Shown here: in pieces, positions 16,710 to 24,159 of the stretch
Numbering within the stretch: position 1 is the stretch's first letter
Layout: every line of letters begins with the position of its first letter
Assembly (NCBI GenBank): GCA_023128035.1
Contig: JAGMES010000003.1
Coordinates: 1 to 64,000, forward strand
DNA length: 64,000 bases
DNA from: Halanaerobiales bacterium
Lineage (GTDB): Bacteria > Bacillota_F > Halanaerobiia > DY22613
Reading direction: 5' to 3'
Position numbers and translations under genes: made by a program
Notes under the pieces: generated by a model
The model's database searches: none
What the model saw: only the letters and a program-made list of their open reading frames with translations
Told to the model about the DNA's origin: nothing

Positions 16710-17945
16710 ATGACAGAATACAGCTTTGTTTTTGATAGTAAGGGTAAAAAACTTAGTCCTACTAAGGCCAATAAGGGTTGGTACCTAATTAGAAAGAAAA
16801 GAGCTGTATTAGTAGATAAATATCCTATGGTGATACAACTTACAAAAGAAGTTAAAGACGAAGAAGAAGATGAATCTCAGTTTGTTGTAGGTATTGATGA
16901 TGGTAGTAAACATGTAGGTATCGGGATTGTTCAAAAATGTAAAACCAAAAATAAGCCAGTGTTTAAAGGTACTATAGAACTTAGGCAAGATGTATCACAT
17001 CTTATGACAGTTAGAGCTGGATATAGGAGACATCGTAGATATCATAAAGGATATCGACCTAAAAGATTTGATAATAGATCTAGTAGTCGAAGAAAAAATA
17101 GAATTGCACCTTCCATAAAGCAAAAGAAAGATAGTATTTTAAGAGTGTTAAATAGATTAAAAAAATATATAAATATCAATGAAATACATTTGGAGGATGT
17201 AGCAATAGATATAAGAGCATTACAGGAAGGGAAAAAACTATATAAATGCCAATATCAAAAATCGAATAGACTTGATGAAAATTTAAGAAAAGCTGCGATC
17301 TTAAGAGATAATAATACCTGTCAAATGTGTTATAAAACAAACTGTAAAATAGAAGTTCATCATATAATTCCAAAGAGGTTAAAAGGTGATAATAGCATTT
17401 ATAACTTAATCTCTTTATGTGAAGAATGTCATGAAAAAGTTACAGGAGATGAACTTAAATATAAAGAAAATTTACAGACTAAAATTAATGGAAAAAATTT
17501 GTCTTTTTATATAGCTCAACATGTTATGCAAGGTAAAAATTATTTAAGAGAAGGTTTTAAAAAAATTGCTCCTCTTAATCTTACAACTGGAGGAGATACT
17601 GCAAATAAAAGAATTGAATTAGACATTGAAAAATCGCATGCAAATGATGCTTTAGTTATTACAAAAATAAGCATAGAAAAAGAACAATGCAATATAAAAG
17701 ATTGGAAAATAAAACCTCAAAGAAGAAAAGCAAAATCTCAAATTGATGAATTAGCAGGATTTAAGCATAGAGATTTAGTTAAATACACTAAAAGAAATGG
17801 GGATGCCTATATAGGTTATATTACTGCTATGTATCCAAAAAGAAATTGTGTTAATATAACTACTTTGGATGGCAAATCTTTAAAAAGATATGGGATTAAA
17901 AGATTAAAATTACTTTGGAGGTTTAGCAAAATTTATTGGTTCTAA
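16710..17945 (+). CDS. iscB: IscB RNA-guided nuclease (RuvC-HNH)
   Basis: A 411-residue IscB, the ancestor-type relative of Cas9. The order is: N-terminal PLMP-like domain (1-45, degenerate as KLSPT), RuvC-I (GIDDG, Asp63), Arg-rich bridge helix with RRHRR (106-110), and RuvC-II (HLEDVAID, Glu162). The HNH domain follows (Cys204/Cys207, His217-His218, Asn232, Cys237/Cys240-His241), then RuvC-III (EKSHANDA, His310 and Asp313) and a C-terminal TAM-interacting beta domain (about 350-411). All catalytic positions are present, so it is probably active. ATG 16710 is chosen because TAGGAGGG ends 9 bases before it. It differs in function from all neighbouring flagellar genes and is clearly acquired. 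Confidence 0.93.
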   Translation: MTEYSFVFDSKGKKLSPTKANKGWYLIRKKRAVLVDKYPMVIQLTKEVKDEEEDESQFVVGIDDGSKHVGIGIVQKCKTKNKPVFKGTIELRQDVSHLMTVRAGYRRHRRYHKGYRPKRFDNRSSSRRKNRIAPSIKQKKDSILRVLNRLKKYININEIHLEDVAIDIRALQEGKKLYKCQYQKSNRLDENLRKAAILRDNNTCQMCYKTNCKIEVHHIIPKRLKGDNSIYNLISLCEECHEKVTGDELKYKENLQTKINGKNLSFYIAQHVMQGKNYLREGFKKIAPLNLTTGGDTANKRIELDIEKSHANDALVITKISIEKEQCNIKDWKIKPQRRKAKSQIDELAGFKHRDLVKYTKRNGDAYIGYITAMYPKRNCVNITTLDGKSLKRYGIKRLKLLWRFSKIYWF

Positions 17946-17946
17946 T

Positions 17947-17961
17947 TAGACTATATGTCTA
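17947..17961 (+). repeat. Right-end hairpin of the IscB element
   Basis: TAGAC-TATAT-GTCTA, a perfect 5-bp stem with 5-base loop, 2 bases after the iscB stop. Subterminal hairpins of this sort are the recognition structures of IS200/IS605-family ends. The TAM should lie just to its right. Confidence 0.55.
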
Positions 17962-17994
17962 TGCTTTTATATGTTTTGAGATGGAGGTAAATTT

Positions 17995-18420
17995 ATGAAA
18001 ATTAATACACCTCGTTTTGGTGAATTAGAGTATAAAGAGGAAGATGTGTTGAATTTTCCAAAAGGAATTTTAGGTTTTGCTGAAGAGAATCAATTTATTC
18101 TATTAAACGAAGAGATTCATGCACCTTTTATGTGGCTTCAGTCTGTGAAAAATCCCAAATTGGCATTTGTTGTTTTGAATCCGTGGGAAGTATTGTCTGA
18201 CTACCAAATAGAATTTAATGAGGAAGTGAGAACAAGACTTCAGATCACGGATGAAGCTCAGGTTATGACTTTAGGAATTACGATAATTCCAGAGGACCCC
18301 CGCCAAATGACTATTAATCTGAGAGCACCATTGCTAATCAATGTAGAGTCTAGATTGGGTGAACAGATTATTCATTCTGATGATCAATACGATATACGAT
18401 ATCCGGTATTAGGGGAGTAG
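17995..18420 (+). CDS. fliW: Flagellar assembly factor FliW
   Basis: FliW binds free flagellin and, when released, binds CsrA and relieves its block on flagellin translation. The 141-residue product has the family pattern MKINTPRFGELEYKEEDVLNFPKGILGFAEENQFILLNEE, then FMWLQSVKNPKLAFVVLNPW and a C-terminal NLRAPLLINVESRLGEQII. GATGGAGG precedes the ATG. It is followed by csrA and the flagellin gene, the normal order. The IscB insertion just upstream may reduce read-through from the flgM promoter into fliW-csrA. Confidence 0.97.
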   Translation: MKINTPRFGELEYKEEDVLNFPKGILGFAEENQFILLNEEIHAPFMWLQSVKNPKLAFVVLNPWEVLSDYQIEFNEEVRTRLQITDEAQVMTLGITIIPEDPRQMTINLRAPLLINVESRLGEQIIHSDDQYDIRYPVLGE

Positions 18421-18440
18421 CAGCAAAGGGGGGTAATTCA

Positions 18441-18692
18441 TTGCTAATTTTAACACGAAGAAAAGATGAGAGTATTCTGATCGGAGATAACATCAAGATC
18501 AAGATTCTTGATGTTCAAAATAATAATGTAAAAATAGGTATTGAAGCACCGAAGGAATTGACTATTTTACGTGAAGAATTGGTATTGGAAGTTCAACGTG
18601 AGAATCAGAGAGCAGTACAAATTGATCTAAACATTTTAGGTGAAGCTTCAAAATTGCTCATTAAATCGAATAAAAAAGAAAAAGAGATTTAA
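18441..18692 (+). CDS. csrA: Carbon storage regulator CsrA
   Basis: RNA-binding translational repressor. The 83-residue product begins MLILTRRKDESILIGDNIKIKILD and contains the conserved VKIGIEAPKELTILREE; the C-terminal tail is longer than in E. coli CsrA, as in Firmicutes. It starts at TTG (18441) after a GGGGGG-type SD, a weak start that may keep CsrA low. Its expected target, the flagellin leader with an AGGA-loop hairpin, lies 205 bases downstream. Confidence 0.97.
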   Translation: MLILTRRKDESILIGDNIKIKILDVQNNNVKIGIEAPKELTILREELVLEVQRENQRAVQIDLNILGEASKLLIKSNKKEKEI

Positions 18693-18712
18693 TAGATAGT
18701 ATTATAGAGATA

Positions 18713-18762
18713 TAACGAGCAAAACGGATCTTATTGGCTTTCATGATTCATTTTGCTCGTTA
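18713..18762 (+). terminator. Hairpin after csrA
   Basis: TAACGAGCAAAA (18713-18724) pairs with TTTTGCTCGTTA (18751-18762): a 12-bp stem with a 26-base loop. Only TAAAATCCCC follows, with no long T run, so termination may be partial. Its right arm touches the -35 box of the flagellin promoter. Confidence 0.55.
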
Positions 18763-18787
18763 AAATCCCCTTAGTTGTTGTCGATAT
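18761..18787 (+). promoter_or_regulatory. Sigma-28 promoter of the flagellin gene
   Basis: TAAA (18761-18764), exactly 15 bases, then GTCGATAT (18780-18787). This matches TAAA-N15-GCCGATAA with one or two differences. It gives a leader of about 145 bases before the flagellin ATG. Confidence 0.8.
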
Positions 18788-18810
18788 ATAAATTAAGATA
18801 TTTAACATCG

Positions 18811-18931
18811 ATTAATGAATTTGAGTTAATTAAATTCATTAATGGTTGTTAAACTCATTGATGATAATCGGCCGGTCATTCAATGAGGAAACAACTTTGG
18901 CAAGGATGCCAATTCAAAAATTAAAAGGAGG
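18811..18931 (+). promoter_or_regulatory. Flagellin mRNA leader with CsrA-binding hairpin and SD
   Basis: Three hairpins follow one another. H1 has arms 18811-18822 and 18832-18843 (12 bp). H2 has arms 18854-18861 and 18880-18887 (8 bp). H3 is 18897-18912, TTGGCA-AGGA-TGCCAA, with AGGA alone in the loop. The SD GGAGG follows at 18927-18931. A GGA in a hairpin loop plus a second GGA in the SD is the two-site CsrA target known for Bacillus hag. That CsrA acts here is inference, supported by fliW-csrA directly upstream. Confidence 0.75.
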
Positions 18932-18939
18932 CTTTACTT

Positions 18940-19785
18940 ATGAGAATTAATCATAATATTTCTGCTTTGAATGCGTGGAAAACTTTAAGAGGTACTGATA
19001 ATGCAATGAGTAAATCTTTGGAAAAATTATCTTCTGGTTTACGGATCAACCGTGCCGCTGATGATGCTGCTGGTTTAGCAATTTCTGAAAAGATGCGTGG
19101 TCAAATTAGAGGTTTAAATCAGGCAGTTCGTAATGCTCAAGATGGTATTTCATTGATTCAGACTGCTGAAGGTGCATTAAATGAGACTCATTCCATACTT
19201 CAACGGATGAGAGAGTTAGCTGTTCAAGCTTCTAATGATACTAACATTACTGCTGACCGTGAAAAGATCCAAACAGAATTGAAAGCTTTAAAAAGTGAAT
19301 TAGATAGAATTGCTAGTAATACTGAATTTAATACCAAAAACTTACTTGACGGTACTTATAAAGGTAAAATTCACATTGGTGCTAACACTGGTCAGAATAT
19401 TACGATCTCTGTTGGTAGTATGAACGCATCTGCATTAATGAGTACTGTTGACGGTATGAGCTGTATGTCTTATATGATTTCTGGAGCAGGTGCTTCACAG
19501 CAAACGCATGCCAATCGTTTAGTAGGATATTTAGATACTGCAATATCTAAAGTATCAACCCAGCGTGCTAAGCTTGGTGCATACCAGAATCGTCTGGAAC
19601 ACACTATTGCTAACTTAGACACAGCTGCTGAAAATTTAACAGCTGCAGAATCCCGTGTTAGAGACGTTGACATGGCAGCTGAGATGATGAACTTCACTAA
19701 GAGTCAGATTCTGATGCAGGCGGGTACAGCAATGATGGCACAAGCTAATCAAAAGCCACAATCTGTATTACAACTCCTTGGTTAA
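18940..19785 (+). CDS. fliC: Flagellin
   Basis: Filament subunit of 281 residues. The conserved N terminus is MRINHNISALNAW...SLEKLSSGLRINRAADDAAGLAISEKMRGQIRGL; the conserved C terminus is AAENLTAAESRVRDVDMAAEMMNF...ILMQAGTAMMAQANQKPQSVLQLLG. The central variable region is very short (about residues 140-190) and contains Met, Cys, Ser and Thr; the Ser/Thr residues are possible glycosylation sites for the Maf enzymes downstream. It is regulated by the sigma-28 promoter and the CsrA leader, and ends at strong hairpins. Confidence 0.97.
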   Translation: MRINHNISALNAWKTLRGTDNAMSKSLEKLSSGLRINRAADDAAGLAISEKMRGQIRGLNQAVRNAQDGISLIQTAEGALNETHSILQRMRELAVQASNDTNITADREKIQTELKALKSELDRIASNTEFNTKNLLDGTYKGKIHIGANTGQNITISVGSMNASALMSTVDGMSCMSYMISGAGASQQTHANRLVGYLDTAISKVSTQRAKLGAYQNRLEHTIANLDTAAENLTAAESRVRDVDMAAEMMNFTKSQILMQAGTAMMAQANQKPQSVLQLLG

Positions 19786-19801
19786 TAAGTACAAGTTTAT
19801 A

Positions 19802-19836
19802 AATTTCGACCGACTGATTTTCAGTCGGTCGAAATT
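19802..19836 (+). terminator. Strong hairpin after flagellin
   Basis: A perfect 15-bp stem (19802-19816 with 19822-19836) and 5-base loop, followed by CCTCTATTT rather than a pure T run. It probably terminates most flagellin transcripts or protects the mRNA 3' end, lowering flaG-fliD expression. Confidence 0.75.
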
Positions 19837-19889
19837 CCTCTATTTGGACTTGCATAATGAAGAAAATCTTATTCAAATCCAAATAGAGG
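19837..19889 (+). repeat. Second inverted repeat between fliC and flaG
   Basis: CCTCTATTTGGA (19837-19848) is matched by TCCAAATAGAGG (19878-19889), a perfect 12-bp stem with a 29-base loop, directly abutting the flagellin hairpin and ending just before the flaG SD. It may be an attenuator, a processing site or a protein-binding site. Confidence 0.6.
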
Positions 19890-19910
19890 AAATAAGGAGG
19901 GGGTTAAATC

Positions 19911-20306
19911 ATGAATATCAAAAATGTACAGGTTAATAGTATACTTACAAATTTGAAAAATCATGAGATGATTAAAAGTGAAAAGATTAAAGATGCAAAC
20001 GAAACAGCAGAAATAAATAATGAAATTCATAAAAAGAATGATAATATAGAACAGACAAAAAACACTTTACAAGGTTCTGAGTCTAAAAAATCGATCTTAG
20101 AAATTACAAACGAACTCAATGAAATGGTAAAAACTTTTAATCGAAAACTTGAATTTTCTGTTCACGAGGATACCAATCGGGTGATGGTTAAAGTTGTAGA
20201 TACAGAAACAGATGAAATAATTAGAGAGATTCCGCCTGAGGCAGTTTTGGATATAGTAGCTAAGATGCAAGATACTTTTAGTATTTTTGTTGATGTTCGC
20301 GTATAA
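19911..20306 (+). CDS. flaG: FlaG family protein
   Basis: A 131-residue protein. The C-terminal 60 residues are the FlaG domain (LNEMVKTFNRKLEFSVHEDTNRVMVKVVDTETDEIIREIPPEAVLDIVAKMQ). The N terminus is a low-complexity Lys/Asn/Glu stretch. FlaG proteins affect filament length in several bacteria. GGAGGGGG precedes the ATG. It lies between flagellin and fliD, as in Bacillus (yvyC). Confidence 0.93.
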   Translation: MNIKNVQVNSILTNLKNHEMIKSEKIKDANETAEINNEIHKKNDNIEQTKNTLQGSESKKSILEITNELNEMVKTFNRKLEFSVHEDTNRVMVKVVDTETDEIIREIPPEAVLDIVAKMQDTFSIFVDVRV

Positions 20307-20339
20307 TGAAGTAGGTTTTATATTGGGAGGTGAAAGTTA

Positions 20340-22163
20340 ATGACCATTCGTTTTGGTGGTATATCTTCAGGTCTTGATACGGCGTCTATGGTACAACAAT
20401 TGATGCAACTTGAAAGTCGCCCTTTGATCCAGATTCAAAATAAAAAGACTATGGCGGGGTTAAAGCAGGAGCTATTATCTGAGGTAAGCAGTAGTCTTAG
20501 TGCATTTCAGGGAAAAGTATCTAATTTGGTTAAGGCTAGTACTTGGAATCAGTTAAAGGCAACTTCTAGTAATGAAGATGTAGTTACTATTACCAAAGAT
20601 GAAGATTCTGTAATGGGCTCTTATCAATTAGAAGTTACTAAACTGGCAACAGTTACTTCTGTGCTAGGTTCTGAATTGGTTGCTGGAGTTTCGACTGCTG
20701 CTTCAACTACAAGTACAGCAGCTGTAGGAAGTAGCCGTATTGTTCAGGATACATTTGCTGCCTTTGAAGGTTCGATTAAAGATGGTACAATAACTATTAA
20801 TGATGTTACTTTTACTATTGATGTAGATAATACGAAGATTGATGAGTTTATGAATCAGGTGAATAGCTCTAGTGCTGGAGTAACCATAAGTTATGATGAT
20901 ACTAGTGACAAATTTACCATCCAGACAAAAGATATTGGATCAGATGAAAAAATAAGTATTTCTGATAAAACTGATTTCTTTAATGCTATTAATATTGATC
21001 CTAGTATAACCTATCAAGGTAGTGGAACAGTGGACACTTCTGCAAAACTTGTGGATACTAGTATTACGGGTTTATCTGCACCAGGAGGAACTTTTTACTT
21101 CAAAATTAATGATTACTCGTTCTCTTTTGACGAAAGTATTCATAGCTTAAATAGTGTTATCGATACTGTAAATAGTTCAGGTGCAGGAGTTAGTATGATT
21201 TATGATTCCGAATTAGATAAAGTAATTATTTCTAATAAAGAAAAAGGCGATAATTATATTAATTTTGAAGATATTCAGGGAAATTTGCTTGAATCGATGG
21301 GTGTATATGTACCAGGGGATGAACCAGCAACCCAAGCTAAGCAGACATTAGGAGATGAAGCATCTTTTAAGTTAAATGGCGTAGCTATGACCAGAGATTC
21401 CAATGAATTTGAGATAAATGGTGTTACTTTTAATTTGAAAAGTGTAGGTAATTCAACAGTAAATGTTGAGAATAATACTGATGCTACGTATAATTCGATT
21501 AAAGAATTTGTAGACCAATATAATTCTACAATATCTCTTCTAAATGCACGTCTTTCAGAGGAGAAGGTTAACAATGCTACTACAGAGATATCTCTACGAA
21601 AAGGACTTCTTCGTGCTGATTCAACTATAATGGGAATTCGTAGTAAATTACGTGAAATTAATACGTCAAATGTGAATGGATTGACTAATATATATGACTC
21701 TCTTATGGAAATTGGAATAACTACATCCAGTGATGATTTTGGTAAATCTGGACTTTTAGAGATTGATGAAACTAAGTTAAAAGATGCTTTAGAAAACAAT
21801 TTTGAGGGAGTTAAAAAACTATTCTTCGAAGATTTAGATGATGATGATAATGTTGATGATGGTGAAATAGGTTTAGCAGCAACTTTATATAATGAACTTG
21901 AGGGGTATGTTAGTTCTTCTACAACGAGTTATAGTGGACGTACTTATAAAGTGGGAATCTTACCGATGCGAATTGATTCTATGGAACAACTTATTTCAGA
22001 GTATGATGATCAGATTGAAGATTTTGAAGATAGATTGGTACAAATTGAGGAACGATATTGGCGGCAGTTTAATGCCATGGAACAGGCTCTATCTCGAATT
22101 CAAAACCAGGGAAATTGGCTTTCTAGTCAATTAGCCACTTTGCCAACGATTTCAAATGGGTGA
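20340..22163 (+). CDS. fliD: Flagellar filament cap protein FliD
   Basis: Cap at the filament tip that folds exported flagellin. The 607-residue protein starts IRFGGISSGLDTASMVQQLMQLESRPLIQIQNKK, the FliD N-terminal domain. The middle is Ser/Thr/Asp-rich with two flagellin_IN-like repeats (SIKDGTITINDVTFTID and FYFKINDYSFSFDESIHS). The FliD C-terminal domain ends in a coiled coil (YDDQIEDFEDRLVQIEERYWRQFNAMEQALSRIQNQ). The stop lies inside a terminator stem. Confidence 0.97.
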   Translation: MTIRFGGISSGLDTASMVQQLMQLESRPLIQIQNKKTMAGLKQELLSEVSSSLSAFQGKVSNLVKASTWNQLKATSSNEDVVTITKDEDSVMGSYQLEVTKLATVTSVLGSELVAGVSTAASTTSTAAVGSSRIVQDTFAAFEGSIKDGTITINDVTFTIDVDNTKIDEFMNQVNSSSAGVTISYDDTSDKFTIQTKDIGSDEKISISDKTDFFNAINIDPSITYQGSGTVDTSAKLVDTSITGLSAPGGTFYFKINDYSFSFDESIHSLNSVIDTVNSSGAGVSMIYDSELDKVIISNKEKGDNYINFEDIQGNLLESMGVYVPGDEPATQAKQTLGDEASFKLNGVAMTRDSNEFEINGVTFNLKSVGNSTVNVENNTDATYNSIKEFVDQYNSTISLLNARLSEEKVNNATTEISLRKGLLRADSTIMGIRSKLREINTSNVNGLTNIYDSLMEIGITTSSDDFGKSGLLEIDETKLKDALENNFEGVKKLFFEDLDDDDNVDDGEIGLAATLYNELEGYVSSSTTSYSGRTYKVGILPMRIDSMEQLISEYDDQIEDFEDRLVQIEERYWRQFNAMEQALSRIQNQGNWLSSQLATLPTISNG

Positions 22164-22189
22164 TTTTTAAAAAAAATCACCCATTTTTT
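22155..22189 (+). terminator. Intrinsic terminator overlapping the fliD stop
   Basis: AATGGGTGA (22155-22163) pairs with TCACCCATT (22177-22185), extended by a T/A pairing inside, and is followed by a T run. It separates the fliD transcript from the glycosylation genes. Confidence 0.85.
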
Positions 22190-22227
22190 CCCATTAAACA
22201 ACATTATAGAATTATGGAGGCTTAAAA

Positions 22228-22824
22228 ATGAAAGTATATATAAATGGTGAATTATATGAAGCGATTCAATCAGCAGATAGATTAAGTGAAATTGTAGAGG
22301 ATTTACGTATTGAATGTAAAAAAGAGAATAAAGTTTTGCAGATTATGATCGACGGAAAATTTGTAGATACTATACTTCCTGGTCAACTAGAGGTAGGGGT
22401 TGGGAAAGTAGAAATTGAGAAAAAAACACCGTTGGAATTAGTCATTGAAGGATTGATAGAAAGCATAAATTATCTACCAGTATTAGGAGAAGGATTAAAT
22501 GAATCTACTAATCATTTTCGAGAAGGGAATATTAGTAAGGGAATTATAATATTTGAACAAAGTATTGATGGATTGAATTGGTTGAATCACTTACTAACAG
22601 GAGTGAAAGTATATATAGTATCTGATGAGCGATTTAATATTAGGTGTAATAACTACCAGGAAGATGTTGAAGGATTTTCACAAATTATTAAAGAATTATT
22701 ATTAGCATGGGAGAATGAGGACTATGTTTTAATTGCCGATTTAGTTGAATATGAATTGATCCCAAATTTGGATAAGTGTCATAATTTTTTTGTGGAAATT
22801 TTAGATCAATTGGCAGGTGTATGA
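22228..22824 (+). CDS. Unknown protein upstream of Maf genes
   Basis: I do not recognise this 198-residue protein. Residues 1-70 look like a small beta-rich domain (MKVYINGELYEAI, KVLQIMIDGKFVDTILPG, VEIEKKT). Residues 70-198 are helical, with repeated Leu/Ile and acidic residues (LVIEGLIESINYLPVLGEGLNES, FSQIIKELLLAWENEDYVLIADLVEYELIPNL). It has no signal peptide or membrane segment. It overlaps the first maf gene by 4 bases (ATGA), so the two are coupled, and a role as a Maf partner or flagellin adaptor is a reasonable guess. Confidence 0.75.
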   Translation: MKVYINGELYEAIQSADRLSEIVEDLRIECKKENKVLQIMIDGKFVDTILPGQLEVGVGKVEIEKKTPLELVIEGLIESINYLPVLGEGLNESTNHFREGNISKGIIIFEQSIDGLNWLNHLLTGVKVYIVSDERFNIRCNNYQEDVEGFSQIIKELLLAWENEDYVLIADLVEYELIPNLDKCHNFFVEILDQLAGV

Positions 22825-24158
22825 AAATAATGAGTAGTTTTTTTTTGATTGAAACTCGTGAAGGAACCCTATCTTTAGGATATCGAGAAAATGGGTGTGA
22901 GGTTAGCCTTCATAGTACCTATGCGCCTTCACGTGAAGCTGTACAGTTTATTGACTCACGTAAAGATAAAATTTCTGAAGCCAAGGTTATTTTGGTGTAT
23001 GGTTTAGGAATGGGTTATCATTTAAAAGAATTACAGAAACATTTAGCACCAGATACAAAAGTGTATGTTCTGGAGATGAATCCTGAAGTTGTACAATATA
23101 CTGATCATGTATTTTTAATTTCAGAATATAGAAAAAAGGGATTTGTTTTTTTCATATCTGATGTTTTAATGGAAGTTCAATCTTTTTTTTCAAAAGTCAT
23201 TTCTGAATGTGATATGGAAGATTTTTTTCTGTTAATCCATAAACCGTCTTTAAAAGTTATTCCTAAAAATTGTAATCCTATTCGACATATGCTTGAAGAC
23301 TGGGAATTAAAAAGAGAAACTTTTGAACGTTATGGTAAAATAATGGAAATAAATTTTGAGGAAAATATACTTAAAATGAGTGATTATTTTTGTTTAGAAT
23401 CCTTCAAGAATAGCTACAAAGAAAAGCCAATTATCATTGTATCTGCAGGACCTTCATTAAATTTAAATAAACATTTTTTGCCAGAACTAAAAAATAAAGC
23501 ACTCGTTATTGCTGTTGGGAGCGTAGTGAAACCACTTATTGATATGGGATTTATTCCTGATTGTATGATTATTACAGACCCTCATCCAGTTACATGTAGA
23601 CAGGTCGAAGGGCTTGACTTGAAGATTCCTCTATTTTTCTTTCCGACTATTCAACCTAAGATTGTTCAAAATTATAAAGGGCCAAAAGTTATATTATTTC
23701 AAAAAGGGTTTGAAAAAAGTGAGATTTTAGCTTTAAAAAACGATTGTTCAATTATTGAAACAGGTGGTTCAGTGGCTACTACAGCTCTAGAGTTATCAAT
23801 TTTCTTGGGTGGGAATCCGATTATTTTTGTTGGGCAAGACTTGGCGTTTACTAATGGTAAATCTCATGCTGAAGGTGCTACATCACATAAATTTGTGCCT
23901 AACCTCAATAACCGCAGGGTTAAGGGAGTTAATGGGAATTTGATTCCTACTAGTAAGGCTTTTTCTATATATCTAAAATGGATTGAAAATAAGATTCGTC
24001 AGAATCTTTATATACAGTTTATTGATGCAACAGAGGGAGGAGCATATATTGAGGGAACAGAACTCTTCTCTTTAGAGGAAATTACTAATAAATTAGATAC
24101 TGAAATCCCGGTGGATTCTCTATTAGATAAATTACTGAATAAAGAAACGGAGGCTTAA
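22821..24158 (+). CDS. maf1: Maf (motility-associated factor) glycosyltransferase, DUF115, copy 1
   Basis: Maf proteins attach nonulosonic acids (pseudaminic or legionaminic) to Ser/Thr of flagellin before export. The 445-residue product has the DUF115 core: ILVYGLGMGYHL, EMNPEV, PIIIVSAGPSLNLNKHFL, AVGSVVKPLIDMGFIPD, ITDPHP, NPIIFVGQDLAFTNGKSHAEG and FIDATEGGAYIEGTE. It is tandem with a longer paralogue and lies next to a legionaminic acid pathway. A 4-base overlap with the preceding unknown gene suggests coupling. Confidence 0.9.
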   Translation: MKIMSSFFLIETREGTLSLGYRENGCEVSLHSTYAPSREAVQFIDSRKDKISEAKVILVYGLGMGYHLKELQKHLAPDTKVYVLEMNPEVVQYTDHVFLISEYRKKGFVFFISDVLMEVQSFFSKVISECDMEDFFLLIHKPSLKVIPKNCNPIRHMLEDWELKRETFERYGKIMEINFEENILKMSDYFCLESFKNSYKEKPIIIVSAGPSLNLNKHFLPELKNKALVIAVGSVVKPLIDMGFIPDCMIITDPHPVTCRQVEGLDLKIPLFFFPTIQPKIVQNYKGPKVILFQKGFEKSEILALKNDCSIIETGGSVATTALELSIFLGGNPIIFVGQDLAFTNGKSHAEGATSHKFVPNLNNRRVKGVNGNLIPTSKAFSIYLKWIENKIRQNLYIQFIDATEGGAYIEGTELFSLEEITNKLDTEIPVDSLLDKLLNKETEA

Positions 24159-24159
24159 T

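Larger units (their letters stand above)
16395..17970 (+). mobile_element. IscB-type (IS200/IS605-related) element, non-autonomous
   Basis: The segment between the yviE stop and fliW holds a structured RNA region, one iscB gene and a 15-base terminal hairpin. No Y1 (HUH) transposase is present, so the element would need a TnpA in trans. Homologous operons run yviE-fliW directly, so this is an insertion into a conserved gene pair. Both edges are approximate: left within 16395-16406, right shortly after 17961. No target duplication is expected for this family. Confidence 0.75.

Noticed and set aside
16710..17945. Gene could be a plain HNH homing endonuclease or a TnpB
   Set aside because: The split RuvC motifs around an HNH domain, the RRxRR bridge helix and the upstream structured RNA fit IscB; TnpB lacks HNH.
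18841..18880. TAAA..GGCCGGTCAT as the flagellin sigma-28 promoter
   Set aside because: The spacer is 17 rather than 15 bases and the -10 match is poor; the site at 18761-18787 fits much better and this segment forms a leader hairpin.
21275..21799. Long open frame on the minus strand inside fliD
   Set aside because: It is a shadow of fliD codon usage, has no SD, and the product has no recognisable features.
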